64,000 nt of DNA, taken from positions 2,489,993 through 2,553,992 of the forward strand of contig NW_019091373.1 of NCBI RefSeq assembly GCF_001949145.1, written 5' to 3'. Under the pieces are notes generated by a model, which was not told the origin of the DNA, ran no database searches, and was given only the letters and a program-made list of their open reading frames with translations. The translations under genes were made by a program, and so were the position numbers. The stretch is from Acanthaster planci (Eukaryota; Echinodermata; Asteroidea; Valvatida; Acanthasteridae). This document shows, piece by piece, positions 34,301 to 45,800 of the stretch; position 1 is the stretch's first letter; each line of letters begins with the position of its first letter.

Positions 34301-34906
34301 ACTGTGTGACTACGGAGTCGATGTTTGCCACTACTGAGTTACGAGAAGTAGCCGTGGGCATTTTGAACACAGCGACACACACCTGGGGCCACATCGCTGG
34401 TACCTTGAACATACTCCTTCCGTGCAATCTGCAAAGCTAGACTAGCCAGCAGTTCCTTCATACTTCTGCAGTCTTCGTGTAGCAAGCCCCACAGCCAGTG
34501 GAGTCCGTCCTCCGAGGTGATCTTAGCAACCTGCTTCCTCTTAGGTAACGAGTTGGACGGTTGAGAAAACTCAAAAGACGATCCCCGAGGGAACATGGCT
34601 GAGAATAAAGGAAAAGATAAGTCTCCTAAATCAGTTACTGAAAAAAAATTGATTGGAATTAATTGCTAAAATAAGCGCCAAAATAACTACCCGAAAATCC
34701 TTTCGTAGAAAAAAACTACAAAATTTACATCAGAGTAAGAGGTTCGCACTTTTATTAAAATTATAACTTTTAATCGTTACCAAAAGCGCGTAGAAATACT
34801 TCTGTCTATAGGAATCCATACCATCGGACGCGTTTGAGATTATCATTTTCTTACCATGCTGCAGTATGTGCAGACAGCCTGGACGGATTTCGTATGACGA
34901 GCCCAT
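31249..34906 (-). CDS. Unrecognised minus-strand gene assembled from small exons
   Basis: Supported exons in transcript order: 34906-34855 (ATG in strong context aagATGG, MGSSYEIRPGCLHILQH), 34598-34404 (phase 1 in and out), 33662-33563 (phase 0 in, 1 out) and 31382-31249 (phase 1, ending TAG). Each boundary has a good acceptor (ctttattctcag, ggctttgcag, ctcacaatatag) or donor (catg|gtaaga, caag|gtacca, caag|gtaaga). Joined pieces read smoothly, for example HILQH-AMFPRG and QNEDQ-ALDLFRHYM. Exons 2 and 3 do not match in phase, so at least one exon between 34403 and 33663 is missing from my model (one candidate is 34356-34289). No family recognised; no signal peptide or membrane segment in the supported parts. 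Confidence 0.5.
31466..31668 (+). CDS. Uncertain acceptor-bounded ORF with a membrane-like segment (+)
   Basis: A strong acceptor (atctgcttttttcag) is followed by an open phase 0 frame of 66 codons to TAG. It has a hydrophobic stretch (LVLPLTFCVVEACIMC, SAIFLCQFC), then a basic charged tail CRKKQDEFHTLKRYLGL. This could be the last exon of a + strand gene or chance. It lies inside the large intron of the minus-strand gene, which weakens one or the other model. Confidence 0.22.
31640..33560. other. CpG-richer non-coding stretch with short repeats
   Basis: The motif gggtgcgttcga(g/t)tagct occurs near 31730 and 32867. A tandem of tggtcttgtcatggtctcg units lies at 33000-33070, and ttcgtcttatgtat-like units recur at 33090-33270. 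None of the small ORFs here is supported. The stretch is within the last intron of the minus-strand gene model. Confidence 0.5.
32721..32752. repeat. Perfect 13-bp hairpin
   Basis: Arms TGATCTCCATTAT and ATAATGGAGATCA flank the 6-base loop ctcttt. No promoter or terminator role can be assigned; it is possibly a fold-back remnant. Confidence 0.7.
33563..33662 (-). CDS. Internal exon of the minus-strand gene
   Basis: Acceptor gtggctttgcag and donor caag|gtaaga flank exactly 100 nt. Only phase 0 is open: TLMESLFPYTENAVEFH, VIDKRQATTTIQNEDQ. It ends in phase 1, as required by the next exon at 31382. Confidence 0.5.
34404..34598 (-). CDS. Second exon of the minus-strand gene
   Basis: It has a strong polypyrimidine acceptor (ttttcctttattctcag) and donor caag|gtacca. 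It is open for all 195 nt in phase 1 and contains LPKRKQVAKITSEDGLHW, LWGLLHEDCRSMKELL and ASLALQIARKEYVQ, an amphipathic helical-looking segment. The phase 0 and phase 2 frames both contain stops. Confidence 0.5.
34855..34906 (-). CDS. First coding exon of the minus-strand gene
   Basis: ATG at 34906 with A at -3 and G at +4, followed by GSSYEIRPGCLHILQH and a donor catg|gtaagaa. A different frame through the same DNA gives a 78-codon ORF with a hydrophobic start, but that frame hits a stop in the next exon, whereas this one continues. Confidence 0.48.
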
Positions 34907-35222
34907 CTTCGGGTGAAGTTCTTGCGAGAGGCAATCCTGGACCTGACGGATCGGTGGTGTAAATCAAACCTGGTATCAGTTTAGTTATCACTTTCAAGCT
35001 GGGGCAGGTCCTGACTTGGGCGGTGTAGCCAATTTCGTTAGCTTGGACACGAATAATAGACACGACAACTAATATTATCATATACACAGCTCTTCCAAGA
35101 AACTTACTTAGTTGGACTTGACGAAAAAAGTTTGGGCGAGGATTTCACTCGTATCGAAGTTCACTTGCGATGTGTAAAGCAAGTCGAGCATGAGATATTC
35201 TCTGTGATTGGTTGGGTAAAGT

Positions 35223-36351
35223 AGTAGTTTAGGAGGCATACGAAGCACCTTTCTGAGCAACAAAAAGTGGAGGCGAAAGGAGTGAGAAAAGTGGAGGAAG
35301 AGGGAATGAGTCAAAAATGGTGGAAGACCAAGAAGGGGAGGGAAGGAAGGAAGGGGAGGGAGTCAAATGGGGGGAAGGGGGAAGGTTGACTAAGGAAGAG
35401 GAAAGCAACGACGTCATACCGAGAAAAACTTGAAAGCGTCAACCCGGTCGAGTGCAGTCCCGGAGGGACTCCAGCCGAGCCACGAAGTGGCGAGGGGCGT
35501 TTTCTCAGTGATAAACTGGCGTAAGCCAGTTTGGGAACGAGTGACGAAGACACGAAATGGACACACCAGACCCGGAGGAACAGAGGGTCTCAATCCTGAG
35601 CCACGGGTGGCGATTGGGGGAGGGGGGTGGAGTTAGTGGGGTGTGAGGGCCAAGGTGGTGGAGAGAGATCAACGATGTTGTGACGTAATGTAAATCCGGA
35701 GTTTGGAACAAATAAAAACCGGCACATTTGTGGGCAGACACCATTTTTCCTCTGCCAGCAAGTAGAGAGCGATCAGACTTTTACACAACACAAGCATACC
35801 TTGATTTTACAGTATCAAGAATCTTTCCCAGTGACCACAATGGCAACAAATGTCGTAGTCTTATTCAAGGCGCACCTGCCGCTCAAAATCGAAGAGCGAC
35901 CTCACGCGGTCTACGAAATATGCCAATCAGCGTCAGCTGATGGGTCTGCCTGTCCGTTCTGCTGGCTGCGTCTTTGTAAAACAAGGCTGCAGTAAGCTGA
36001 GAACCCTTAGCGTTACTCCCATAGCTAGCTGAGCAACGTCTCTAGTAGGGACCTGCTGGAGTCTCTCCGTTCCTTCGGGACTCCACTCAACCCGAGATTT
36101 CGTCCCGGGTTAACGCCTTTTTTCTTGGTATGACGTCGTTGCTTTCCTCTTCCTTAATCAACCTTTTCCTTCCCCTCCCTCAATTTAACTCCCTCCGTCC
36201 CCTTCCTTCCCTCCCCTCCCCTTTTTGGTCTTCCACCATTTTTTCTTTGACTCACTCCCTCTTCCTCAACTTTTCTTACTCTTCCACCATTTGTGACTCC
36301 CCTTCACTCTTTCTTGCTCAAAAAGGTGCTTCGTATGCCTCCTGAACTACT
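35223..36351. mobile_element. 1.13-kb element with long terminal inverted repeats
   Basis: The left end (agtagtttaggaggcatacg, aagcacctttctgagcaa) recurs inverted at the right end (ttgctcaaaaaggtgcttcg, tatgcctcctgaactact). The inverted similarity continues for about 250 bp per arm through a purine-rich tract and ggaagaggaaagcaacgacg, tcatacc. Flanking 9-mers are gggtaaagt and ggggaaatt (7 of 9 match), a possible aged target duplication. Long TIRs with 9-bp duplications are typical of Mutator-like elements, but no transposase is present. The interior has a TATA-like aaataaaaac, then a 51-codon ORF (see next entry). Confidence 0.65.
35840..35995 (+). CDS. Small ORF inside the TIR element
   Basis: The ATG codon at 35840 begins MATNVVVLFKAHLPLKIEER, followed by a CPFC motif and WLRLCKTRLQ, then TAA. 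The ORF ends on gctgca|gtaagc, which could be a splice donor, so this may be a captured host exon rather than a complete gene. The CxxC motif recalls thioredoxin-fold or CLIC N-termini, but the similarity is too short to assign a family. Confidence 0.25.
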   Translation: MATNVVVLFKAHLPLKIEERPHAVYEICQSASADGSACPFCWLRLCKTRLQ

Positions 36352-37625
36352 GGGGAAATTCTTCCAATTTTTCCGTTATAACGCGTACAGTTAATCAGCG
36401 GGTTTCTTCTATATTTGATTTGTGCAGCGGTCAGCTGTAGTGTAGCGACGCAAAGAAATTTAGCAAGTGTACATGGCTTTAGCATTAAGTTTTGGGATTC
36501 TGCTTTTGAACACGAACCCCTCAAACTTGCGTGCATCTATTCGTATAAGAAGGGTTTCTGACCCGCAGCAAGATATAGAACGGGAGACCCGCGGATGTAG
36601 CATATTGGAGGCTTACATGTCCCTCTATAGTTCCGTACCTGACTTTCATCAAACGTTGAAGGTTTCACCAATTCTTGTGAAACAGGCATGCTTGAGACTG
36701 TTCAGAACATAAAGCGAAAAGAAAAATGCCATTAAGTACGATAAATGTATCGTGGATGTTACAGAATTGAATCGCATGCTCATTCGGCGCCATGCATTGT
36801 TCCATGGTTGCATTGAACTTGCTTGCATGGCGTATTCGGGTTGACAATATTCCGCGAAGATTCTGTAACTTTATTCTTTACATGTTTTCTTTCAATAATG
36901 ACGCATCAATCATGAACTTGTCTCAGAAAAGGAACAATAAACGCACTATTCTTTGAATTAGACCCTATCATTAAGAGAGAAGAAGAAAATGTCCATCTTC
37001 TCAACTGCAGGTTGACCTGAACAGGTGCATGTGTGCCCGAACTGCACGACTTGAAGAGCACAGATCAGCATCCTCGGCCACTTGAGGGTTTGCAGTCGTA
37101 CCTCCAACAGTCCTTCGTTCGCGAAGGATAGTCTCCTGTCAAGGATCATCCTTGATTTGATGATAAAACGTCACTTTTATTGTTGGTAAGCACTCATAAG
37201 CCCACTCTTGAAAACAAACCACGCCCCCGTCAAGAGTAGTATGTTGTAAATGATACAGTATCTGACATTGCGATGGCCTCAGTTGGCCCGGGCCTATCCT
37301 GTTTGCAAATGATCTCTGCTTAAACCCACTGCACAATTTTACAAACAAACGAAGTCTGAAATGTACTAAATCCCTTATATTTAAAATTGTATTCTTCTTT
37401 TTTTTGGGGGGGGGAGGTCAGAAAGAAGTTGAGCCCGCGGAGTACTGGGCAGGGATACAAATTTCACGGAGTGCGTTTGTGTTCAACTCAGCTTTCTCGA
37501 CTAAAATATCAAGCTCGTCATAATCTATACGATGTTCTCCTGCGTTAAGACTGTTCTTTATTTGTGATGAAAAAATATCGCTATGATTTTGTACTGCCGT
37601 CAACTGTAATTCTTCTCTATTTCAG

Positions 37626-37725
37626 ATGCCGATGCCCTTTTCCGTATCAATGAGAATAAAACATACACCGCAGGGAATCATGAGTTGTTGAAAATGTCAG
37701 CAGTTTTAAAAATATTCATGTGCTA
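37626..37725 (+). CDS. Uncertain acceptor-bounded ORF
   Basis: The acceptor ttcttctctatttcag is strong. In phase 1 the following frame encodes ADALFRINENKTYTAGNHEL, then LKMSAVLKIFMC and a stop. The overlapping frame at 37720-37995 (VKRPELTPNVTYLQKD and onward, 91 codons) is also protein-like but lacks its own acceptor. It could be a terminal exon of an unknown gene or chance. Confidence 0.2.
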
Positions 37726-38934
37726 ACAACTGTTAAACGCCCGGAGTTAACTCCAAATGTCACGTATCTCCAGAAGGACAATGAGCGTTGTTTTTTTTCT
37801 TTTGGGCTTGACGCAACCGCTATTGGTTACGAAGTTATTTGTACATTCATTAGGTTGGCCAACATTCCCGGAGGTCAAAACCATGTAGACGCCGTCCGGA
37901 ACCGGCATATCATCGACACAAACATTACAGGAAAACATGCGCCACTTTTGCCATCAAAGCCTACCGGGCAAAATAAAACTTCATGGCCTTTGTAGAGTTT
38001 CCTAGAAACTTAAACATACACTGTTGTGTTGTGCTTCAATGCGTTTTCTGTAAAATGTATCACAAACTAACAGAGAATCTTTGTAATGGACGCACTTCGT
38101 GACTGTACAGTGATTTTTTGTGTAGCAACAGAACCTTGTAAAAAGTTTTGTAAATGTACAAGGTTCCTCTGTAACATGAAATAACATAAATTTGCATATT
38201 GACTTTTTAGCACAAAACCACTTTCATAAAGTTGATTTCGCCATTTTTCTTGTGTTTCCTTTTTATGCAAATAACAGGTAATCTTTTGTGGAGAACGAAT
38301 TTATTCTGAGTTATCTTGTGTGCCAATAAATAAGAATTGCTAAAACCAATATGTTTTTAACCTGCCATCCTGCCAACTGTGACTAAAGTCGAAAGTAAAA
38401 GCGATGCACCTATAAGCAAGCTGCGTGCCATTATAGATAAGTCTAGTAGCAACTGTGATCATGCTGCATCGGTCAGGTGAGGAAATATGTCTTAACACAT
38501 GAAATAAAAACCAAACTTGTTAATGTCATCACCAACGAAGAGCATAGATACACTCCCTCAACTTTGTAAGCAGCCTCCTTCAACCTCGTCTACGCTGTTT
38601 CCACAAAGGAAATGTTTTAGTCAGGAAAACAGTTGACATAAGATCCTATGTAAATGTACAGAAAAATTTCTAACAGTGTACGTACATTCAGTCGAACTCG
38701 ACGCCCTATCCCCGGCCCTATCCCTGGCCCGATTCAGGCATGCATGACCACTGGATTGTGTTGGTCATGCGAAGACAGACAAGTGGAAAGTCACAAGATA
38801 AACATCATCAGGATTCAAATTGTGTTTCTCAATTATCATTTCATAATAAGTTCTTGGCTATTCCTATAGCACAACAGCAAAGAGCACAGGGTCCAAATTG
38901 ATCTGGAACTTGTTTAAAAAATAATTTGTCGCCT

Positions 38935-39260
38935 CTTCGTCAGTGTCTGTTTATGTGTGTGTGAGTTGCTTGTCTTGTTGTATGTCTGTCCTTTTTGTGT
39001 GCTTGATGTGTCTGTCTGTCTGTCGTGTTGTTTAGGTGTCTAAATGCTCATTGTTATCAGATGAATCATCTACATTCTGGTTGCTCGTTGCATTTGTTTA
39101 TCTGTTACTTTTGGCTGTTTGTTGGTTGTGTTTGTATTGCTTTTCTTATTTTTCCTAGTTGTTTGTTGGTCTGTCTTCTCCGTTTGTTTGTTGTTTTTTG
39201 TTCTGTTTGTTGGGTGTATGTTTGTTTGTAATGTTGGTGTTTTTGTTCCTTTGTACATCT
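38935..39260 (+). repeat. T/G-rich low-complexity tract
   Basis: Dominated by tgtctgtctgtctgtc and degenerate ttgtttgttg units, with a strong strand asymmetry (T and G on the + strand). The ORFs on both strands here are composition artefacts. Confidence 0.75.
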
Positions 39261-39310
39261 GCTTAAGTATGTAATTTGCGGGTTGCTTGGAGTATGAGCC
39301 CTGAGATGGA

Positions 39311-39358
39311 CTGAGAAAGGGCGCGATTTTCCAAGCAACGCAGGCTTCTTCGGCAGGA
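39311..39358 (+). repeat. Dispersed repeat shared with 60519-60566
   Basis: The run gagaaagggcgcgattttcc, aagcaacgcaggcttctt matches gaaagggcgcaattttccta, gcaaaggaggctccttt at 60525 with about 75-80 percent identity. Family unknown. Confidence 0.5.
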
Positions 39359-40823
39359 ATGCACTTCGCTGGTTCACACACAACTATGACATGGGTTACG
39401 GTCGCACTTCTTCAAACAAAATGACCTTTCCCGACGAACATAGCTCTTTTCAACTGATGAGGGGACGCTTCTTTATTGAAGTTCTTACTGATTTTTATGC
39501 ATTACGGTAGGGTGCACGCTTTGGAAGAGTCACTTGACAGTAATTAAGTTCACTTTTTAATAATCCCGTATGAGCGTGGCTCATTTGGATATTAGGCTTC
39601 ATTTTAGTCCTTTAAAACATTCTGGTCCTTTTGAAAATTTTATATTCTAGGTTTTTGGCGTTTTTTGTATCTAATTACAGGGTATTTTTATTTATTCCTG
39701 CTGATATAAATAAATTATAATATGAATGGATGAACGAATGAGATTGGGAAGCACTTCTTACGAAGGATGAATGCTCAAGCTGGGTCATAGTTTTAGACAT
39801 TTCAAAGCTCTTTTTCAAAATCGAAACAGGGAAGGGGAAACAAAAGCCGAGGGGAGATATCCTCTCAGCCAACCCCTTTCGTTTATACGCTAAAGGACTC
39901 CTTCAAGAAACTGAAATCAATACATATCTAGAAGTCGGAAGAATCACACTTCTTTTCGCACCTGTGATTTTAAGAATAGAAGTGAAGTGAAGTGTTTGAA
40001 TCTCCTTGGAGAATGTTAGACGACATTTAATTTTGGAAATGCTGCTATGACTGATGAAACATACTCTTTCACATAAATGCATGAAACTTTGCTTATTTGG
40101 TAATATCTTGAGAGAAAAATGTTTAAGATGTGGAGCCATCGCGAACTCACCATTGTAGGGGGCGTGGCAGCTATTCAAAAATTGGAGGGCCTTTATATGC
40201 CACAGCTTTATTATTACCATCTTTCACTAAGTATTAAACTTCTCCAAGGCATATACATGAAAGGGGCAGGCACAACACAATGAGAATGACTTGCTTGGAA
40301 TCAGCCAGTGTTGAAGAAGCCCAGTTGATATTAAAAGGGTGATAAAAAAATGCTCATGAGAGGAGATTATTTTCACTTGTTTTATATGAGTTATAGAATT
40401 TCTCTGCAAAAAATCAGTGGACTGCTCTGCCTTGAGTGTAGTCTCTTTTCGGTCGTTTCCCTTGATATTCTGTACCTTATAAAATCCAATATTCAATATC
40501 TGAAATGGGTCTAGCCTGGATTTAAACAGGACACCAAAACAATTACTAATCAAATTACGAATAAGATGCTCATAAATATTTCATAACAGAGAGATAAGTA
40601 ATAAATGAATGTGAGTTCCCCTATGTTTGGGAAATTCTGGTTAGGTTTTCACTGATTGGGGGATCATGGAAGTAAAACATCCTTTCAGCATTTCCAGAAC
40701 ACGATCGAAAATGTTTGTCACATCGGAAATTGTCCTTTTACGTACTCTAAACGGATGTTCAGTTTGCAGAAAAAGACCTTCTGATAAAAGCTACCCATGA
40801 TGATACGACCTCTGTTATTTCAG

Positions 40824-41014
40824 TGGTTGTGCTGTTCAGAAAACGGGCCTTTGAAGGTCAAAGCCTTGGCGTGAGCATTGCCAAGACCTTTGCTCCCAAC
40901 ACTCAAGTGCCCCCACTTTTAAAAGGCTGCCTAAAGCGCCCCGGAGGAATAATCGAGGCTCTACATCTAAACAAAATCGACTCCATATGTTTCTGTGAGA
41001 AGTTTCAAGCCTAA
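40824..41014 (+). CDS. Uncertain acceptor-bounded ORF
   Basis: The acceptor cctctgttatttcag is good. In phase 1 the frame reads VVVLFRKRAFEGQSLGVSIA and continues about 43 codons to TAA. The segment EGQSLGVSIA resembles the carboxylate-binding loop of PDZ domains, but the following residues do not continue a PDZ pattern. An internal gtgagc donor at 40870 would truncate it. Weak candidate. Confidence 0.18.
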
Positions 41015-41810
41015 GAGGGGGTCCAAATATGGTGTAGTGGGGATAATGAACCCACACCCATTTATAAAATATAAAACGGTCATAAGTTTTTAGAGCAGTG
41101 CCCATCCTTTTTTAAATGGCTGTCACGCCCCTAAAAAGGCGCGTTACGTTTATGATGGCTCCGCATCTGAAATTTGTTCTTCCTTTTCAATACGCATGCC
41201 TGTGAAAAGTTTCATGTTTCAGTGAAAAGTAATCACAACGTGAGGCCTGTGGCATAAGACACATCATGAGGTTACCAATTTTAAAATGGTTGCCGCAACC
41301 CTAAAAGAGAGAGTTTGAGATGGTTCAACATCTGAAACATTTTCCCCGGAAATAAACTTTGAAAAAGTGCAGAATTTGGCCACAAAGTCGTTTCTGCTGT
41401 ACTAATAGCGTGGTATTCCTTACCACGATTTCTGAGACAAAGGGAAAACCAGCTTGAGTGTTTAAGAATTATTTCAAGATTTGATGGTAATATGAGCAAA
41501 ATAGGCTAATTCAATTACTTTCCAGCTCTTTGCCTATGCCTTTAACACAATATTACAAATTAGCACATGGTAAAAAATCACTTATCATATCGTCAATTCA
41601 GACACAGACACTGCAGCTCTCCACTTCATAAGCGTTGCAAAGAAAACTTTCCACCAGCTCAAGGTTTTTTCCGTGCCGGGGTCTCCTTTTCGGTGGTAAC
41701 TCTCTAAGAGCGGGCGTTTAGCAATCCAACTTAAGTCTTCCTTTGCGTTGTGAACATTTCTTGAATGAACGATATATTGTGTCCAAGTCTTAATTAACGT
41801 AAATTTTCAG

Positions 41811-42030
41811 TTGCGAAACACTCTCTCCGTCGACACACTAAACTTAACTGTTTGGGAATATGTTTACATCAAACTGATAGCAAGAAAGTGTGGACCAGGA
41901 TGCAAACTTGTCAAACCAAAAAATCATTGCGCATCCAAAAAGTGTCTCTTGGAGTCTCTAGAACGTTTCACTGAACTACACCTTCAAAAAGACACAAATG
42001 TGAAATATAAATAAAAATGAAAACATTAAC
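41811..42030 (+). CDS. Uncertain terminal exon with adjacent AATAAA
   Basis: The acceptor aattaacgtaaattttcag precedes an open frame of 67 codons (phase 0, containing TVWEYVYIKLIARKCGPG) that stops at 42012-42014. A phase 1 frame is also open for about 54 codons. AATAAA overlaps the stop at 42010-42015. Acceptor, ORF and polyadenylation signal together suggest a 3' terminal exon, but neither frame is recognised. Confidence 0.25.
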
Positions 42031-43959
42031 ACAAAAGCCTTTATATTAATGTACGGCATGATTTCTGATGTAACACTAGCAACACATAAGAAAAAAGTAC
42101 GTGGTCGTTTACAGTCTTGATCACATAAGAGAAAGTTTTTCGGTGGAAAAATACAATCTCTTTGCTAAAAACATGCCTTAAAATCGTTTCACCGACCTTT
42201 ACCTTTCAGATGGGATAACCGGGAAACATATTAAGTCGATAGGCCTACCTCTAAACTAAATATCTTTCAAATGATTTGTACTAGAGTATTACATTTGTAT
42301 AATCAAATGGTAATCTCGTAAATATTATAAGGAAGGAAAAGGGACTAAGAGTTTCTGATTAAGCAACTACAAACTGAACATGAGCGAGTAGGTTTCGTTT
42401 TTTGGCTCCATAATCCGGAAGCTGTGATTATTGTATCAATAATGGTGTTGGAAGTGAAAGCAGATGACCAGTATGAAATTCTTGGCCAGAATAAGACAGG
42501 CTTCAGCACACAAGCACACCCAGGAATATTTACCCGCATGTTCTCTGCAGACGAGCAACAGCAAAAGGAGTTGAGACATCATCCTAGGACTAGTGGTCAC
42601 TGGGATGTCCGCGGCTGGTTGGTGTGTCGGGTTTATGTCGAGAACGTAGTGAAGGCTTACGCGCTGCAATTGTGGTCAGCAATCGGCGGTCCCACGTCCA
42701 AACAACTTGTGTGTCGAAAGCGCATGCTTATCCCTCTTAACAGGAACAAATAACTGGTCGATATTTGCTTCGATTGGTTGGAGTAACTGACGTCAACTCC
42801 TTCCTTCCGCTCATGAAATCCAGAAATAAGCATATGTAATGAAAAAATCTTGACCTTTATGTAAACAAATAATGACTTGTATAATTCGAGCACTTAGTTT
42901 CTTGAATGGTAAACAAGCAGTTACAACCTCAGGTTCTTTTCGAAATAGTTCCAACTGTGAACACTTTTGTGTTTTGTTCTGAAATGTTATTTGGCGCGGA
43001 AATCCTCGTCGAATCATAGGAACTCCATTGAAACAGTTCAGCTGCTGGTTGTCTGAAGTGAAATCATTATATATGACTTAGTAGTTGAGGAGTTAGGAGA
43101 CTCGACCCCGGCGTAATCGGTTTTGTTTCCGACCGTTTCATCCTTTTTACCTTAACCTCGAGCAAACAGTCAGGGATTTTAATAAATCTTTTCATGAAGT
43201 TTGTTCCATCATTGGTGTATCTGCCCAGGTTGATTCCTTTTGGACAGAAGATTACATTTATGATCATTAGTTTTTCTTATCAACCTTAGAAGGTCATTCG
43301 CCGGTTGTTTAAGTAAAACATTATTTTTTCAAAACGTTGCAAAAAGTGTTGTCGATTCCAGTGCGCTCAAAGCTCTGTAGGAAAACAGTATGTAGCAGGA
43401 ATACAGAAAGGCAAAAAAAAAAACCGTTCACAGTTCAATCCAAATCTTCATCAACCAACACATAGATAGACGGATAGAATTACTGAACATATTGGATAGA
43501 AGTCTCCAAGAAGCAAAGGCTTGTCGAGTGGAGACCCGACTCTGTGAAGTTAACCAAGAACAGTTAAAATTACAAAACTAATTAACCACAGACGTTCAAG
43601 AACAACATAAAGGTTGTACTGAGCTGAGCAACTCAAGTAGCAGAAATTGTTAAGAATTAATTTTACAAAAGTGACTATTCTACCTGCAAATAATTTGAAT
43701 TGTATTAGGTGTATTTCTGAGAGGGGGCTCAAGAGAATTTCACAGCCCTTCATATTTCACAGTTTTGGGGATTAAAGTAATGCGAGCTCAAGTCTGGTGA
43801 TCGTCATGGCAACGCTTAGTGAAATGATAATGAACATTCTGATTTTTTTTTACAGAGCATTAAACACAAGGAGTCAGGCAGATTATTGTTTGCAAGCTGG
43901 TGCATAGCTGTAGAACGTAAATGTCACTGATCTTTAGTGTTTTGTGTTAATAAAGTAAA

Positions 43960-45800
43960 GGATTGCAATGAGCCCGAAAAAAATCATGGTTAATTACTTT
44001 TTTGAAGTGCCATAATTATACCAAAAGCAGTCGTTCCACAGTTCCCTATGCTACGATACCATAGCTGAAACAAGGGAAAATAAAAATAATGTAGAGAATG
44101 AATCACGCATTCAGGGGAAAAAGGCTTTAAGTTTGTTGATAACACCAATATTTCTGGAAATACCCCAGCAAGTATTGTTGACACGTGTTTTCCATTTGTA
44201 AGCATGCAGTCCTTCACACAATCTGTCAATTAACAGGTGTATCACCAATGAAAACAAAAACTTGTAAAAGGCTATTTTGCTTATTAATGAAGGACATCTT
44301 GTCGGATTTCTTAATATCAAGGGATAATTTATTTGCCTCGATCCATTCATTAAACTTTCTTTAATTCAACGTTAACAGTACTAAAAGGTACATGTACATT
44401 AGCATCAGGCTGTGTGTAAAATAAAATAGGTTATGATCATCAGCGAATAGGATAAATGATACATTATCAGAAGATTTTTCAAAATCATTTATATAAATGG
44501 AGACTGAAAGGGGCTAAGGTATGGATCCTTGGGGAACTCCACCGAAAAAAAAGATGAAATACCAGTAACAGTAACAAATTGATGACGATTTGTAACGTAA
44601 TTCCTGAACTACTCCAATTAAACCCCATCAAGCAATTTCCCGTTTTCCTGGGAACACTGAAGTACTCCACAAGAGCCTTGAATCCAATCCAACAGATCCC
44701 AAGGAAACTCAAAGGAACTTTTCATTGGTGAAAGCTTACGTGCACGGTCAAGTTAAGCTACAAGCATATCATGACTGACAGCGTTGAAGAGGTCCACGAA
44801 TATACCGATTGTATTGGAGTGTGAATCCGTACTGTTGGTGACAGTAATAACTGGAGAACTGCATGAGTGGTAGAATGTTTTTCCTGAAATCCAAATTGGG
44901 AACCAGATATTGTGCTTATTCAGGAAAAGGGTCATTCGTACATAAACGATGTGTTATTTTAGAAAATACAGTAAGAATAGCAATTTGCCTAGAATTAGAA
45001 GTAAGCTGTGAATCACCATTGTTACAAACTGGAGTGACTCTTGCAATTTTCCTGGCACTTGGCACAGATCCATTGGAGATCGAGAGGTTCATGGTGACAG
45101 AGATTTGGAAATTTCAGAGATTGCTAACAGTGTTTCCAATACGATCATGACCAGTAATTCTGTAATAACTATATTTTTTAACTTCTTGATCGCAAACCAC
45201 TTTTAAGAAATAAGGAATCGGTATTTGCATCTTGAAGAAAGTCTACCGGCCTTTGCGGAATTCAATAGGCAAGGGATTCACCAACGCCAGTGAACTATGT
45301 ATTGAAATGTCCAACGATAGGGTGAGGATCCTCAATAGAACCACCGTCAATGGTAATGCAGGAATTGTAGACTGTGGTTTGTTTTGAAGCACGCTATGAA
45401 TGGCTTTCCAGGTACTTTTGATGTTGCCTTTGGCATCATCAGATTCATCTTTAAGCAAAATAATTCTGCTTCGGTTTGCACATAACATTATAGTAAATAT
45501 GTTTTTATAACGTAAATAATTAGTCCGAGTAATGTCGGTAGGGTGTGAAATATATTTTTGATACAGCTTCTTTTTATGATAAATATAATTATTTGCATAA
45601 ACTTAGGGATTAAAGTAAGGAATTAGTTTACAAGAACTTAGACCAGACTTTACGACCCTTGGTTGCAATATTCTAACAGGGAAAGAATTAAAGGTGTCCA
45701 GAAATCCAGTAAAAGCCGTCCATTTCCGCATTACGAGCATTAAAACTATAGACTAATCCATGGAATTCAAGTTATTATAAGTTTTCCCGGCCAATTTCGG
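43960..45800 (-). mobile_element. Degenerate non-LTR (LINE) retrotransposon, reverse transcriptase region
   Basis: Conceptual translation of the minus strand across frameshifts shows, in order: KKLYQKYISHPTDITRTNY near 45570, GNIKSTWKAIHSVLQNK near 45410, an IFVDLFNAVSHD motif near 44770 (usual LDLSKAFDTVNHD), GGVPQGS at 44523-44543, YINDF, the active-site FADD at 44436-44447, ANKLSLNIKKSDKM, and RNIGVINKLKAFFP near 44120. This order is that of CR1/Jockey-like RT and its flanks. Stops and frameshifts are frequent, so it is a dead copy. The endonuclease domain was not recognised. Confidence 0.85.

Larger units (their letters stand above)
36360..43950. other. Intergenic region without a firm gene
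   Basis: AT-rich, with a T/G-rich tract at 38935-39260 and dispersed-repeat pieces. A few acceptor-bounded ORFs are listed separately at low confidence. No tRNA or known domain was found. Confidence 0.5.

Noticed and set aside
35840-35995. Similarity of the CPFC ORF to CLIC or glutaredoxin N-termini
   Set aside because: Only the CxxC motif and a few hydrophobics match, and the spacing from the first strand to CPFC is too long.
40824-41014. PDZ-domain exon
   Set aside because: Only the ten-residue EGQSLGVSIA loop matches; the following sequence does not form a PDZ pattern.
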